Below, piece after piece: positions 17,541-25,812 of a DNA stretch of 64,000 bases (within the stretch, counting starts at the first letter, position 1; every line of letters starts with the position of its first letter). The translations under genes were made by a program, and so were the position numbers. Source of the DNA: Micromonospora marina (GTDB taxonomy: Bacteria; Actinomycetota; Actinomycetes; Mycobacteriales; Micromonosporaceae); assembly GCF_900091565.1 (NCBI RefSeq), contig NZ_FMCV01000029.1, forward strand, positions 1-64,000. The letters run 5' to 3'. A model generated the notes under the pieces. It worked only from the letters and a program-made list of their open reading frames with translations, searched no databases and was not told the origin of the DNA.

Positions 17541-18086
17541 TCAGCCGGTGAGCAGCGCGCCGGTGGGCGCGGACCGCCCGGCGGCGTGCCAGACCCGCGA
17601 CGATCCGATGGTCTGCCCGTTGGCCAGGTCCTGAAGGGTGATCTGGACGCGCCAGGGGTCGAACTGGAGCACCTCGAAGCCACCGTCGGTAGGGCCGTCG
17701 GGCCAGACCGCGTACGGGTCGAAGCCGCGTCGGGTCGCCTCGGTGGCGACCAGGTCCCAGACGTGACGCTTGGTGTCACCCGGCTCCAGCCAGGTGGCGC
17801 GGCAGTCGACGAACACGGCGTCGTGCGCGGGCGTCCAGTAACTGCACGAGACGTACGGATTGCGGTTGAGGTGGGCGGTCTTGACCGGGGTGCGGGAGGT
17901 GCTGGCCCAGCCGGTCGGGCCGACATCGCCGACCTCCCAGGAGACGTGCATGATGCGGCTGCGCGGCCGGCCCCGCCCGTCCACTGTGGCGACGGTGCAC
18001 CAGCCGATCTCGGTGGTGAGCCGTAGGAAGTCGTCACGGAGGTCGGCGAAGTCTCCGACCGGGGTGCTGAACGTGGAAGGCTCCAT
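17541..18086 (-). CDS. Pyridoxamine 5'-phosphate oxidase-fold (FMN split-barrel) protein
   Basis: About 181 residues from ATG 18086; a GTG at 18107 adds seven residues (MRIYHRR). The fold is recognised from IGWCTVATVDGRGRPRSRIM, HLNRNPYVSCSYW and the C-terminal FDPWRVQI, typical of PNPOx-like general stress or F420/FMN-binding proteins. Members reduce or oxidise small molecules with FMN or F420, and some give self-protection in antibiotic clusters; the substrate is unknown here. Neither start has a clear ribosome site. If the A+T-rich 16-bp motif just upstream (18119-18134) provides the -10 element, the GTG transcript would be nearly leaderless. A 95-bp gap separates it from the P450. Confidence 0.8.
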   Translation of the reverse strand: MEPSTFSTPVGDFADLRDDFLRLTTEIGWCTVATVDGRGRPRSRIMHVSWEVGDVGPTGWASTSRTPVKTAHLNRNPYVSCSYWTPAHDAVFVDCRATWLEPGDTKRHVWDLVATEATRRGFDPYAVWPDGPTDGGFEVLQFDPWRVQITLQDLANGQTIGSSRVWHAAGRSAPTGALLTG

Positions 18087-18118
18087 TCGACGATGGTAGA
18101 TCCGCACGACCGGGGTTT

Positions 18119-18134
18119 GCTATATGATTCTCAA
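18119..18134. promoter_or_regulatory. Recurrent cluster motif, copy 1
   Basis: GCTATATGATTCTCAA on the plus strand, one of four near-identical 16-bp A+T-rich sites (consensus RCTATAKSWTYBTSAA) in a very GC-rich setting. It lies 11 bp before the GTG at 18107 and 32 bp before the ATG of the leftward FMN-protein gene. Probably an operator or part of a promoter. Confidence 0.6.
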
Positions 18135-18159
18135 TTCTTGCGGTCCCGGGCTCCGAACC

Positions 18160-19269
18160 TCACCCGGCCAGCAGGACCTTGCGCAGCGCGTCGATCACCC
18201 GGGCCTGGGTGTCCGGATCCAGGGACGGATACATGGGCAGCGAGAAGATCTCCCCCGCCAGCCGCTCGGTGACCGGGAGCGACCCGTCCGAGTAGCCGAG
18301 GTGGGCGAAGCCGCGCATGGTGTGCACCGGCCAGCGGTAGCTGACGTTCAGCTCGATGCCGTGCGGACGCAACCCCTCCAGGAGTTCGTCGCGCCGCGGG
18401 TGCCGCACCACGTAGAGGTAGTAGACGTGCTCGTTGCCGGGCGCGGTGACCGGCAGGGCCAGCCCGGTGCCCGCCAGCCCCTCGTCGTAGCGGCGGGCGA
18501 TCTCGCGGCGGGCGGCGACGTAGCGGTCCAGCCGGCTCAGCTTGCGGCGCAGGATCTCCGCCTGCACCTCGTCCAGGCGGCTGTTGCGCCCGGGCGTCTC
18601 GACCACGTAGTAGCGGTCCTCCATTCCGTAGAACCGCAGCCGGCGCAGGCGCCGCTCCACCTCCGGGTCGGCGGTGATCGTCGCGCCGCCGTCGCCGTAC
18701 GCGCCGAGCACCTTCGTCGGGTAGAACGAGAAGGCGGCGGCGTCACCGAGTGACCCGGCCACGCGGCCGTGGTGGCGCGCGCCGTGGGCCTGGGCGCAGT
18801 CCTCCAGCACCGCGAGGCCGTGCTCGGCGGCGAGCGCCCGCAGTGACGCCATCTCGACGCACTGCCCGTAGAGGTGAACCGGGAGCAGCACCCGGGTACG
18901 CGCCGTGATCGCATCGGCGACCTGGTCGACGCGCATGAGACAGGTCGCCTCGTCCACGTCCACGAAGACCGGCACGGCACCCACGGCGTCGATGGCGAGC
19001 ACTGTCGGCGCGGCGGTGTTGGCGACGGTGACCACCTCGTCGCCGGGGCGTACGCCCAGCGCCCAGAGGGCGAGCGAGATGGCGTCGGTGCCGTTCGCCA
19101 CGGAGACGCAGTGCGGTACGCCGTGGTAGGCGGCGAACTCCCGCTCGAAGCCGCGCACGCTCTCCCCGAGCACCAGCCGGCCGGAGGAGAAGACCTGATC
19201 CACGGCGCCGAGGACGTCCTCGCGCTCGCTGGCGTACTCGGCCAGGTAGTTCCAGACTCCGACGGTCAT
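18160..19269 (-). CDS. DegT/DnrJ/EryC1/StrS sugar aminotransferase
   Basis: 369 residues from ATG 19269, with GGGAGGTCC upstream; the longer frame to 19335 has no ribosome site. PLP-dependent NDP-ketosugar aminotransferase: Lys186 in SFYPTKVLGAYGDGGA forms the PLP Schiff base, and LEDCAQAHGAR and GTDAISLALWALGV are family signatures. The YPTKVLGAYGDGG form is typical of C-3 aminotransferases such as DesV and TylB, so a TDP-3-keto-6-deoxy (or 2,6-dideoxy) sugar is the likely substrate. With the 2,3-dehydratase, C-methyltransferase and N-methyltransferase in this cluster it fits a 3-amino branched sugar. A 332-bp gap with motif copy 2 precedes it, so it may have its own promoter. Confidence 0.93.
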   Translation of the reverse strand: MTVGVWNYLAEYASEREDVLGAVDQVFSSGRLVLGESVRGFEREFAAYHGVPHCVSVANGTDAISLALWALGVRPGDEVVTVANTAAPTVLAIDAVGAVPVFVDVDEATCLMRVDQVADAITARTRVLLPVHLYGQCVEMASLRALAAEHGLAVLEDCAQAHGARHHGRVAGSLGDAAAFSFYPTKVLGAYGDGGATITADPEVERRLRRLRFYGMEDRYYVVETPGRNSRLDEVQAEILRRKLSRLDRYVAARREIARRYDEGLAGTGLALPVTAPGNEHVYYLYVVRHPRRDELLEGLRPHGIELNVSYRWPVHTMRGFAHLGYSDGSLPVTERLAGEIFSLPMYPSLDPDTQARVIDALRKVLLAG

Positions 19270-19358
19270 GGCGGCGGACCTCCCTGGGAGCGCGTCGTCG
19301 CCGCGGTGCCTCACCCCGGCATCACCACCTCGCATCCTAGGCGGCGGCCCACCGGCTA

Positions 19359-19374
19359 GCTATATGTTCGTCAA
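19359..19374. promoter_or_regulatory. Recurrent cluster motif, copy 2
   Basis: GCTATATGTTCGTCAA on the plus strand, 89 bp upstream of the leftward aminotransferase ATG. It matches copies 1, 3 and 4 in the fixed TATA-N5-(C/G)T(C/G)AA layout. Confidence 0.6.
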
Positions 19375-19395
19375 CCAAAAGTGGTACCTGCGGCC

Positions 19396-19443
19396 CCGGC
19401 CCACCGGCCCGCCGGCCCACCGGCCCACCGGCCCACCGGCCCG
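19396..19443. repeat. 8-bp tandem repeat, six copies
   Basis: Six direct copies of CCGGCCC(A/G), 48 bp, in the non-coding gap between the glycosyltransferase and aminotransferase genes. Only the last base of the unit varies. Such short GC repeats can arise by slippage; no function is evident. Confidence 0.8.
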
Positions 19444-19601
19444 ATCGGACGGAATCGCGGCGGCCGTGGCGCCGCCGACCACGATGCCGGGCGAACGCGG
19501 CACAGGCGCCGACGCACTACACCCCGACCAGCGCGGCCGACGGCGGGAGCCCGACGACCGGCGGCGGGCGGCGGGCTGCCACGAGCCGCCCGCAGCCGGT
19601 G

Positions 19602-20717
19602 TCACGCCGGCGCGGCCAGCCGAGACACCACCTCGGCCGGTGACGGCAGCGCGGCGATCTCGGCCCGTACCTCAGCGGCCACGCGGCCCAGCTCCGCGTC
19701 GGTGAGCAGCCGGCCGACAGCGGCGACGTCAAGCTCATCCATCGCGTCCAGCACGTGCGCCAGCCCCCGGGTGCGCAGTAGTTCCCCGGTGACCAGCTCG
19801 TCCGGCGCTCCGGGCAGCACCATCTGGCGGACGCCGAGCGAGGCGCAGGTGAGGGTCGTGCCGTCACCGCCGTGGTGGATCGCGGCGACGCAGCCGCCAA
19901 GCAACTGGTTCAGCGGCACCCAGCCGGTGGTACGCACGTTCGGCGGCAGGTCGGCCGGCGCCGCGGACTCCCCGATCGCCAGCACGAACTCGGCGTCGAT
20001 CTCGGACGCGGCGGTGAGCACCCGCTCGATACCGGCGGCGAACCGTTCCGGCCCGCCGAGGGTGCCGAAGGTGACAGCGATCCGAGGCCGGGTGACCGGC
20101 TCCCGGAGCCAGTCGGGCAGGACCCCGCCCCCGTTGTACGGCACGTAGCGCATGGAGATGTCGGCCGGCCCGCCCTCGACCAGGCTGGGCGGGGCGATGT
20201 CCACGGTCGGGATGCCCTCGGGCAACGCCACCCCGTGCCGGCGCATCGCCACCGCTCCGGGCAGCTCGCGCAGAAGGTCGGGGGTGAACCGGGCCAGCCC
20301 GAGGCTGTGCGCCACCGCCGGCACCTTGAGCTTCGCGGAGACGACCGGGCCGACCGCGAAGATCGGGTCGTACACCACCAGATCCGGCTGGACCCACTCG
20401 CCGAGCGCGACGTGGGCGTCCACGAACGGGTCCCAGGCCGAGACGATGTACGGCTTGCGCTCCTCCATCTCGCCGATCGGATCGGTGCCGATGGGCTCGA
20501 AGAGGCGTGGCACGTCCCTGATGAACTGTGCCTGCATGTCCGAGGTGGTCCGTCCGGGCACGGCGTCCAGGACCGAGAGCCCGGCCCGGGCGACCGCAAG
20601 CGCGTCACCGGCGGTGACGAAGACGACCTCGTGCCCGGCCGCGCGGAACGCCCACCCGAGCGGTACCAGGGGAAACGCGTGGCCGATGGCCGGACCCGGC
20701 ATGAACAGTACGCGCAT
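19602..20717 (-). CDS. GT1-family glycosyltransferase
   Basis: 371 residues from ATG 20717 (MRVLFMPGPAIGHAFPLVPL). GT-B fold antibiotic glycosyltransferase: the N-terminal acceptor-binding motif GHAFPLVPLGWAFRAAGHEV, then the C-terminal nucleotide-sugar site TTGWVPLNQLL...AAIHHGGDGTT, where HHGGDGTT replaces the more common HHGG.GT. It should transfer the aminodeoxysugar made by the neighbouring genes to the enediyne aglycone. It is a single glycosyltransferase, so one sugar attachment is predicted from this window. No DesVIII-type P450-like auxiliary gene is visible. It lies 107 bp downstream of the ketoreductase gene, in the same leftward run. Confidence 0.93.
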   Translation of the reverse strand: MRVLFMPGPAIGHAFPLVPLGWAFRAAGHEVVFVTAGDALAVARAGLSVLDAVPGRTTSDMQAQFIRDVPRLFEPIGTDPIGEMEERKPYIVSAWDPFVDAHVALGEWVQPDLVVYDPIFAVGPVVSAKLKVPAVAHSLGLARFTPDLLRELPGAVAMRRHGVALPEGIPTVDIAPPSLVEGGPADISMRYVPYNGGGVLPDWLREPVTRPRIAVTFGTLGGPERFAAGIERVLTAASEIDAEFVLAIGESAAPADLPPNVRTTGWVPLNQLLGGCVAAIHHGGDGTTLTCASLGVRQMVLPGAPDELVTGELLRTRGLAHVLDAMDELDVAAVGRLLTDAELGRVAAEVRAEIAALPSPAEVVSRLAAPA

Positions 20718-20824
20718 GACTCCTGCCCTCCCTGTCGCCGAGGCGGAACGGCCGACGCCGTCCCGCCAAGCCGGTGGCACCGGTCGCGCCACCTGTCGAT
20801 TCGTCGCCCGGACCGGCGGCGGCG

Positions 20825-21808
20825 CTACGGCGCCCGCTGCCGCGGTTCCCCCGCCGACATCGGCTCCGCACGCCCGGCTACCCGGCGCAGCTCGTCGTGC
20901 CAGAAGTCGGTGACCGCCCGCCGCAGGTCGCGGCGTGGCCACCAGCCGAGCGCGGTGGCGGCGGGCGCCGGGTCGACGCACGACCACCTGACGGCAGCCC
21001 GCCAGTCGTCCGGACCGGTCCGCTCGTCCACTGTCGCCGGCACGCCGCTGACCTCCACCAGGAGCCGCACCAGCGACCGCACCGGCACCGCCTCGCCCCG
21101 GCCGATGTCGAGCACCCGGCCGGTCACCGGCCGGGCGGCGGCGGCCAGCACCGCCCCGGCGGCGTCCCGGACGTCGACCACGTCGCGCCGGGCCACGAGC
21201 GGCGCGAGCGTGACGCGCCCGGGGACGCCGGCCCGTGCGGCCGGTGCCAGCGCGGCGGCCACGCGGCCCAGCAGGCTGGTCGCGGGCAGCCCGGGGCCGA
21301 GCGCGTTCACCAGGCGCAGCACCACCGCGTCGACGTCACCGGCGTCGGCCGCCGCCAGCACAGCGCGGGTCGCGGCGAGCTTGGCCCGGCCGTACGCGGT
21401 GTCCGGCTCGGGCGCGGGGCCCGGTCCGCCCGGCGACTGTGGGCCGTACTCGAGCACCGAGCCCAGGTGGATCAGCCGTGGGCGCCAGGAGGCGCGGCGC
21501 AGCGCGGCGAGCAGCTGCCCGCTGAGCCGGGTGCAGCGCTCGGCCATCCGGTCCGGCTCGAGTCCCCAGCTACTGCCGGTGGCGTCGACCACGGCGACCG
21601 GGCCCTCGGCGTCCAGGAGCCGCGCCAGCGTGCCCGGATCGGCGCCGGCCAGGTCGAGCGCGGTGAACCGGTGCCGGCCCGGTAGGGCCGGGGCGCGGCG
21701 GGCAACCGTCAGCACGTCGTGACCGGCGTCGGCGAAGGCGTCCGCGACGTGACGGCCGACGAATCCGGTGCCGCCCAGCACTACCGCACGCGGCCGGTCA
21801 CCGGTCAC
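20825..21808 (-). CDS. NAD-dependent epimerase/dehydratase-family sugar ketoreductase
   Basis: 327 residues from GTG 21808, whose codon overlaps the stop of the upstream N-methyltransferase (GTGA). Extended short-chain dehydrogenase: glycine-rich NAD(P) site VLGGTGFVGRHVADAF at the N-terminus, and the YGRAKLAA active-site Tyr/Lys motif (YxxxK). In deoxysugar pathways such proteins reduce the 4-keto group last (EvaE, DnmV and TylCIV class), fixing the C-4 stereochemistry before glycosyl transfer. Position between the N-methyltransferase and the glycosyltransferase fits that role. C-3 ketoreduction after 2,3-dehydration is not needed if the keto group is transaminated. Confidence 0.87.
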   Translation of the reverse strand: MTGDRPRAVVLGGTGFVGRHVADAFADAGHDVLTVARRAPALPGRHRFTALDLAGADPGTLARLLDAEGPVAVVDATGSSWGLEPDRMAERCTRLSGQLLAALRRASWRPRLIHLGSVLEYGPQSPGGPGPAPEPDTAYGRAKLAATRAVLAAADAGDVDAVVLRLVNALGPGLPATSLLGRVAAALAPAARAGVPGRVTLAPLVARRDVVDVRDAAGAVLAAAARPVTGRVLDIGRGEAVPVRSLVRLLVEVSGVPATVDERTGPDDWRAAVRWSCVDPAPAATALGWWPRRDLRRAVTDFWHDELRRVAGRAEPMSAGEPRQRAP

Positions 21809-22557
21809 TGCGCACCGGCCGGACGGGCGATCCACAGGCCCCAGCGGAACGGCGGTGCCCCGACGTGCGCGGCGGCGAGCCCGGCCCGGGCGAACGCGGC
21901 GGCGAAGTGCTCCGGCCGGAACAGCGTCAGCTCGGTCGTCGCGGTGTCGTGCCCGATGCCCGCCGCCGGGTCGGCGTACGCCTGGTGCACCGTCATCCGG
22001 ATCTGGTCACGCGCGCCGTCGAGCCAGGTCGAGTGGGACAGCCGGACCACCACCCGGTCCTGTTCCTGCACCATGTCGCGGGCGATGTAGCCGGGAACGA
22101 ACTCCTCCGGCGTGTACCAGGGCTCGACCAGCAGCACGCCGCCCGGGGTCAGATGGGCGGCGAGCCGCGCCACCGTCCGGTCCAGTTCGTCGGTGCAGCG
22201 CAGGTGCGGGACCGCGAAGAGGCAGACCAACACGTCGAAGGCGGCCCCCAGGTCCAGTTCACGCATGTCGCCCTCGTGCAGTGTCACGCCGGGCACCCGG
22301 CGGCCGGCACGGGCGAGCATCTCCACCGACAGGTCCACCCCGGTCACCGCGGCGAAGTGGGCCCGCAGGTGTTCCAGGTGCAGACCGGTGCCGCAGGCCA
22401 CGTCGAGCAGCGAGGCGGCGGCCGGGTTCCGGCGCCGGACCAGCCGGGCGAGCGTGGCGGCCTCGGCGGTGTGGTCGCGGCCACGGTGCCGCATCACCAG
22501 GTCGTAGACCTCGGGGTATCCGGCGCGGTAGAAGCTGTCTGCCACTGGCGCCGTCAC
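21805..22557 (-). CDS. Aminosugar N-methyltransferase (DesVI/TylM1-like)
   Basis: 250 residues from GTG 22557, overlapping the C-methyltransferase stop (GTGA). SAM-dependent methyltransferase with motif I LLDVACGTGLHLEHL near residue 45 and GVDLSVEMLARA after it. The DVACGTGxHL form and the N-terminal YDLVMRHRGRDH (compare YD.....KDY) are characteristic of sugar N,N-dimethyltransferases such as DesVI, TylM1 and SnogX. It should mono- or dimethylate the amino group installed by the DegT-family aminotransferase. It is coupled on both sides (4-bp overlaps), so it is made with the C-methyltransferase and ketoreductase. Confidence 0.88.
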   Translation of the reverse strand: MTAPVADSFYRAGYPEVYDLVMRHRGRDHTAEAATLARLVRRRNPAAASLLDVACGTGLHLEHLRAHFAAVTGVDLSVEMLARAGRRVPGVTLHEGDMRELDLGAAFDVLVCLFAVPHLRCTDELDRTVARLAAHLTPGGVLLVEPWYTPEEFVPGYIARDMVQEQDRVVVRLSHSTWLDGARDQIRMTVHQAYADPAAGIGHDTATTELTLFRPEHFAAAFARAGLAAAHVGAPPFRWGLWIARPAGAQ

Positions 22558-23786
22558 CGGACGCGAACGGTGGGCACGTAGTGGATCCACCGGCCTCCGG
22601 CGGCCCGGAAGCCGGTCTCCTTCGCCACGATCTCGTCGGCGTGGTTCCAGGCGAAGAGCACCGCGTAGTCCGGGTACGGGTCGGCGAAGGCGGCGGGTGG
22701 GCGGACCGGGATGTGCGCGCCGGGGGTCAGCCGGCCCTGCTTGGCCGGGGTGCTGTCGCAGACGTACGAGATCAGCTCCGGCCCGAGCCCGCAGTAGTTG
22801 GTGACTGTGGCGCTCTTCGCGGTGGCGCCGTAGGCGGCGACCGTGCGGCCCTCCTCCCTCAGCGAGCGCAGCAGCGCGACCAGCTCGGTCCGGGTCCGCG
22901 CGACGTCGGCGGCGAACCGGTGCAGCGCCTCCTCCCCGGTCACCCCGCGATCCCGCTCCTCGCGCAGCAGGTCGGCGACGGCCGGGGACGGGGTACGCCG
23001 CCCGGCGTGGGCGAGCGTGTAGCGCACCTCGCCCCCGTGCACCGGCAGCCGCCTTACGTCCACGAGGTCCAGCCCGGAGCGGGCTGCGGCGGCCCGCACC
23101 GAGTGGGCGGTGAAGTAGTAGAAGTGCTCGTCGTAGATCTGGTCGAAGGCGGTCCTGGCGAGGATGTCGCCGAGGTACGGGTCCTCGAACACGAGGACGC
23201 CGCCGGGGGCGAGCAGCAACCGCGCCCCGCGCAGCACCGAGTCCAGGTAGGGCAGGTGGCAGATCGTGTTTGCGGCGTAGATGACGTCCGCCGGCCCGTC
23301 GGTGGCGTGCACCTCGGCGGCGGTCTCCTCCTCGAAGAAGTCGGTACGCACCCGTACGCCCTGCTGCCGGGCGAGTTCGGCCACCTCCGCCGACGGTTCG
23401 AAGCCGAGGTGGCGTACGCCCGCAGCCGCCACGGTCCGCAGCATCACCCCGTCGTTGCAGCCCAGCTCGACGCAGAACGCGCCGGGCCGGGTCAGCTCGG
23501 TGGCGAGCAGTTCCCGGCCGGTGCCGGTGAAGTGCGCGCGCATCACCGACGACAGCGACGAGCGGTACGGGTAGTCGCTGTGGAACATCCGCTCGCGGGG
23601 CACCTCCTGAACGAGCTGGACCATCGTGCAGTCGGCGCACCGGCCCAGCCCGAGGCGGTAGAAGAACTCGCCGGCCAGGTCGGCCGGGCGGGGAAACGCG
23701 TCGGAGAGGGGCTGCCGGCCGAGGTCGAGCATCTCGCTCACCGGGCCGCCGCAGATCCGGCAACCGCTGACGGCGGGGGCGGTCAT
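22554..23786 (-). CDS. NDP-hexose C-methyltransferase (TylCIII/EvaC-like)
   Basis: 410 residues, ATG 23786, standard length. Three parts are visible: an N-terminal zinc-binding domain with Cys9, Cys12, Cys50 and Cys53 (CRICGG and CADC), a central SAM domain (ELGCNDGVML near residue 110), and the C-terminal C-methyltransferase domain (AYGATAKSATVTNYCGL). This family puts a methyl branch on C-3 of a TDP-3-keto-deoxysugar through an enolate, as in mycarose and vancosamine biosynthesis. SgcA3 of C-1027 belongs to the wider C-methyltransferase group. Catalytic His/Tyr candidates sit in EHFYYFTAHS. With the aminotransferase it points to a 3-C-methyl-3-amino sugar. Confidence 0.94.
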   Translation of the reverse strand: MTAPAVSGCRICGGPVSEMLDLGRQPLSDAFPRPADLAGEFFYRLGLGRCADCTMVQLVQEVPRERMFHSDYPYRSSLSSVMRAHFTGTGRELLATELTRPGAFCVELGCNDGVMLRTVAAAGVRHLGFEPSAEVAELARQQGVRVRTDFFEEETAAEVHATDGPADVIYAANTICHLPYLDSVLRGARLLLAPGGVLVFEDPYLGDILARTAFDQIYDEHFYYFTAHSVRAAAARSGLDLVDVRRLPVHGGEVRYTLAHAGRRTPSPAVADLLREERDRGVTGEEALHRFAADVARTRTELVALLRSLREEGRTVAAYGATAKSATVTNYCGLGPELISYVCDSTPAKQGRLTPGAHIPVRPPAAFADPYPDYAVLFAWNHADEIVAKETGFRAAGGRWIHYVPTVRVR

Positions 23787-23819
23787 CTGCCTGATCCCTT
23801 CGGGTGCGGCGCGGCCGGT

Positions 23820-24644
23820 TCAGTGCGGCCGGTGCGCGGCGATGACGACGCAGCCGACCTTGGTACGCAGGACGTCGAGCACGGTCGGCATCTCGGCGAG
23901 GAAGGCGTCGATCTTCTCGGCCCCGTGCGCGGCGGCGAGCGTGTCGCGCCGCTGCCGGACCCGCTCGTGGTACGCGGGAAACGAGCGGCTGATCTTGTCG
24001 CCACAGCTGAGGAACTCGTCCACCACGAAGCCGGCGTCGCGGACCAGGTCGAACGCGGCCATCGGCGGGCCGGGTGGGGCGAGGGTGAAGTCGGTGAGGA
24101 TCTGCCGGTCCCGTTCGGTCAGCGGCGCGTCCTCGGCGAGGTCGGTGAGCACGAGCCGGCCGCCGGGCCGGAGCACGCGGTGGATCTCGGCGAGCCACTG
24201 GCGGCGGTCCTGGGCGTGCACCAGGGACTCGAAGGCGAGTACCTTGTCGAAGGAGGCGTCCGGGTAGCTCAGCGCGGCGGCGTCGCCCAACTCGAAGCGG
24301 ACCTGGCCCCGCAACCCCGACTCGTTGACCCGTTCCCGGGCCCGCTTGAGGTGCTCGCTGCTGTTGGTGATGCCGGTGATGTCGGCGTCGCTGCGCTGGC
24401 CGAGCCGGATCGCGGGTTCGCCGGCGCCGCACCCGACGTCGAGCAGCCGCTCGCCGGGGCGCAACGCGAGCCGGTCGCCGACGATGTCGGTGAACCGGTT
24501 GATGGCCTCCAGAAAGGGGGTGCGGTCGTCGTCGCCCTCCCACCACCCGAAGTGGATGTTCCCGCCGAGCACCTCGACGGCCCAGGCGCCGTCGTCGTAG
24601 ATCTCCGCTACCTCGTCGATCTCGGTCAGCTCGCGTGTGGACAC
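23820..24644 (-). CDS. SAM-dependent methyltransferase (RebM-like)
   Basis: 274 residues from GTG 24644 with GAGGAG 8 bases upstream. Motif I LLDVGCGAGEPAIRLGQRSD, then GITNSSEHLKRARERV; the N-terminal NIHFGWWEG is the GYW-like region seen in natural-product O-methyltransferases of the RebM/mycolic-acid-like group. Probably methylates a sugar hydroxyl or the enediyne core. It is first in the leftward tailoring block and divergent from the ABC transporter; motif copy 4 lies 33 bp upstream of its start and could form a TGGACA-N16-TATAGC promoter on the minus strand (approximate). Confidence 0.85.
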   Translation of the reverse strand: MSTRELTEIDEVAEIYDDGAWAVEVLGGNIHFGWWEGDDDRTPFLEAINRFTDIVGDRLALRPGERLLDVGCGAGEPAIRLGQRSDADITGITNSSEHLKRARERVNESGLRGQVRFELGDAAALSYPDASFDKVLAFESLVHAQDRRQWLAEIHRVLRPGGRLVLTDLAEDAPLTERDRQILTDFTLAPPGPPMAAFDLVRDAGFVVDEFLSCGDKISRSFPAYHERVRQRRDTLAAAHGAEKIDAFLAEMPTVLDVLRTKVGCVVIAAHRPH

Positions 24645-24677
24645 GTCCGCTCCTCACTCTCGGCGGCAACCTGCTGC

Positions 24678-24693
24678 TTGAGAATGCTATAGC
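24678..24693. promoter_or_regulatory. Recurrent cluster motif, copy 4
   Basis: TTGAGAATGCTATAGC on the plus strand (minus strand: GCTATAGCATTCTCAA). On the minus strand TATAGC could be a -10 element with TGGACA 16 bp upstream as -35, reading toward the methyltransferase start at 24644. Confidence 0.6.
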
Positions 24694-24787
24694 TACACAC
24701 CGACGACTGTCCATGCGACGGTTCCGTGGCGATGGAATGGGTACGACGCACGGATCAAGAGGCGTGACCGGAGCGAAACGTCCTGCT

Positions 24788-24803
24788 ACTATATGTTTGT
24801 GAA
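24788..24803. promoter_or_regulatory. Recurrent cluster motif, copy 3, overlapping the ABC transporter start
   Basis: ACTATATGTTTGTGAA on the plus strand. GTGACC (24764-24769), a 17-base spacer and TACTAT (24787-24792) form a plausible promoter whose start point would fall near 24799, at or just before the start codon of the ABC ATPase gene, suggesting a leaderless mRNA. Confidence 0.6.
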
Positions 24804-25812
24804 CACAATGTCGCGTACGGCTGGCTTGTCCGCGCAGCAGACCGACACTCCCGCTGTCGAGGTCGCTCGATTGCGCAAATCCTACGGCGAGGTGCGCGCA
24901 GTCGACGGGGTCGACCTGCGCGTGTCGGCCGGAAGCGTGTTCGGGTTGCTCGGCCCCAACGGCGCCGGAAAGACGACGATCGTCCGCACCCTCGCCACCC
25001 TCATCCCGCCCGACAGCGGCGAGGTCCGCGTGCTCGGTCACGACGTGGTGCGCGAGGCCAGGGCGATCCGCGACCGGATCGGGCTGACCGGGCAATACTC
25101 CTCGGTCGACGAGGAACTGTCCGGCCGGGACAACCTCGTCCTGCTCTCCCGGCTGCGCGGGTTCTCCTGGGGCGCGGCACGCCGCCGCACCGGCGAGCTA
25201 CTCGCCACGTTCGGTCTGGAGGAGGCCGCCTCCCGGCTGGTCCGCACCTACTCCGGTGGCATGCGCCGGCGGTTGGACATCGCCAGCAGCATGATCGTGA
25301 CGCCCGACCTGATGTTCCTCGACGAGCCGACGACCGGGCTCGACCCGCACAGCCGCAACCAGGTGTGGGAACTCGTCCGGGGCATGGTCGGCGAGGGCGC
25401 CACGGTGCTGCTCACCACGCAGTACCTCGACGAGGCCGACCAGCTCGCCGACCGGATCGCGGTGATCGACCACGGCCAGGTCATCGCCGACGGCACGCCG
25501 GTGGAGCTGAAGCGGTCGGTGGGTTCGAGCGTGCTGCGGGTGCGGTTGCGCGACGCCGGGCAGCGGGACACGGCCGAGCGGATGCTCACCGAGGCGCTGG
25601 GCACAGCGGTGCACACCGGGGCCGACCGGCTGGAGCTGACTGCGCAGGTGGCGGCCGAGGAGGAGGCCACCCTGGCACTGGCCGGCCTGTCCGGCGCCGG
25701 CATCGGGCTGGCCGAGTACGCCTTCGGCCACGCCACCCTGGACCAGGTGTTCCTCGCCCTCACCGGGCACCCCGCGGACGGCTCGCGGGCCGAGACGGAG
25801 GAGGCGGCGTGA
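24793..25812 (+). CDS. ABC transporter ATP-binding protein (DrrA-like)
   Basis: Up to 339 residues; candidate starts are ATG 24793, GTG 24799 and ATG 24808, none with a ribosome site. The coordinates give the longest frame; the promoter in motif copy 3 favours the later starts. ATPase of the daunorubicin-resistance (DrrA) class: Walker A LLGPNGAGKTT, Q-loop GLTGQYSSVDEELSG, signature TYSGGMRRRLD, Walker B MFLDEPTTGLDP, switch His in TTQYLDEAD context, and a C-terminal regulatory domain. DrrAB exporters pump out glycosylated antibiotics and give self-resistance. The permease gene overlaps by 4 bp. Confidence 0.95.
   Translation: MFVNTMSRTAGLSAQQTDTPAVEVARLRKSYGEVRAVDGVDLRVSAGSVFGLLGPNGAGKTTIVRTLATLIPPDSGEVRVLGHDVVREARAIRDRIGLTGQYSSVDEELSGRDNLVLLSRLRGFSWGAARRRTGELLATFGLEEAASRLVRTYSGGMRRRLDIASSMIVTPDLMFLDEPTTGLDPHSRNQVWELVRGMVGEGATVLLTTQYLDEADQLADRIAVIDHGQVIADGTPVELKRSVGSSVLRVRLRDAGQRDTAERMLTEALGTAVHTGADRLELTAQVAAEEEATLALAGLSGAGIGLAEYAFGHATLDQVFLALTGHPADGSRAETEEAA

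Larger units (their letters stand above)
19270..19601. promoter_or_regulatory. Non-coding gap upstream of the aminotransferase
   Basis: 332 bp between the glycosyltransferase stop and the aminotransferase start, both leftward. It contains motif copy 2 (19359-19374), a six-copy 8-bp tandem repeat (19396-19443) and no plausible gene. It most likely carries the promoter of the aminotransferase and its downstream genes. Confidence 0.55.

Noticed and set aside
18124..18753. Plus-strand frame beginning ATGATTCTCAATTC inside motif copy 1
   Set aside because: It runs antisense through the aminotransferase gene and has no ribosome site; the ATG is part of the shared motif.
19268..19705. Plus-strand frame across the aminotransferase-glycosyltransferase gap, containing MFVNQ at motif copy 2
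   Set aside because: It is Pro-rich over the 8-bp repeats and antisense to the glycosyltransferase end; similar residues in copies 2 and 3 follow from the shared DNA motif.
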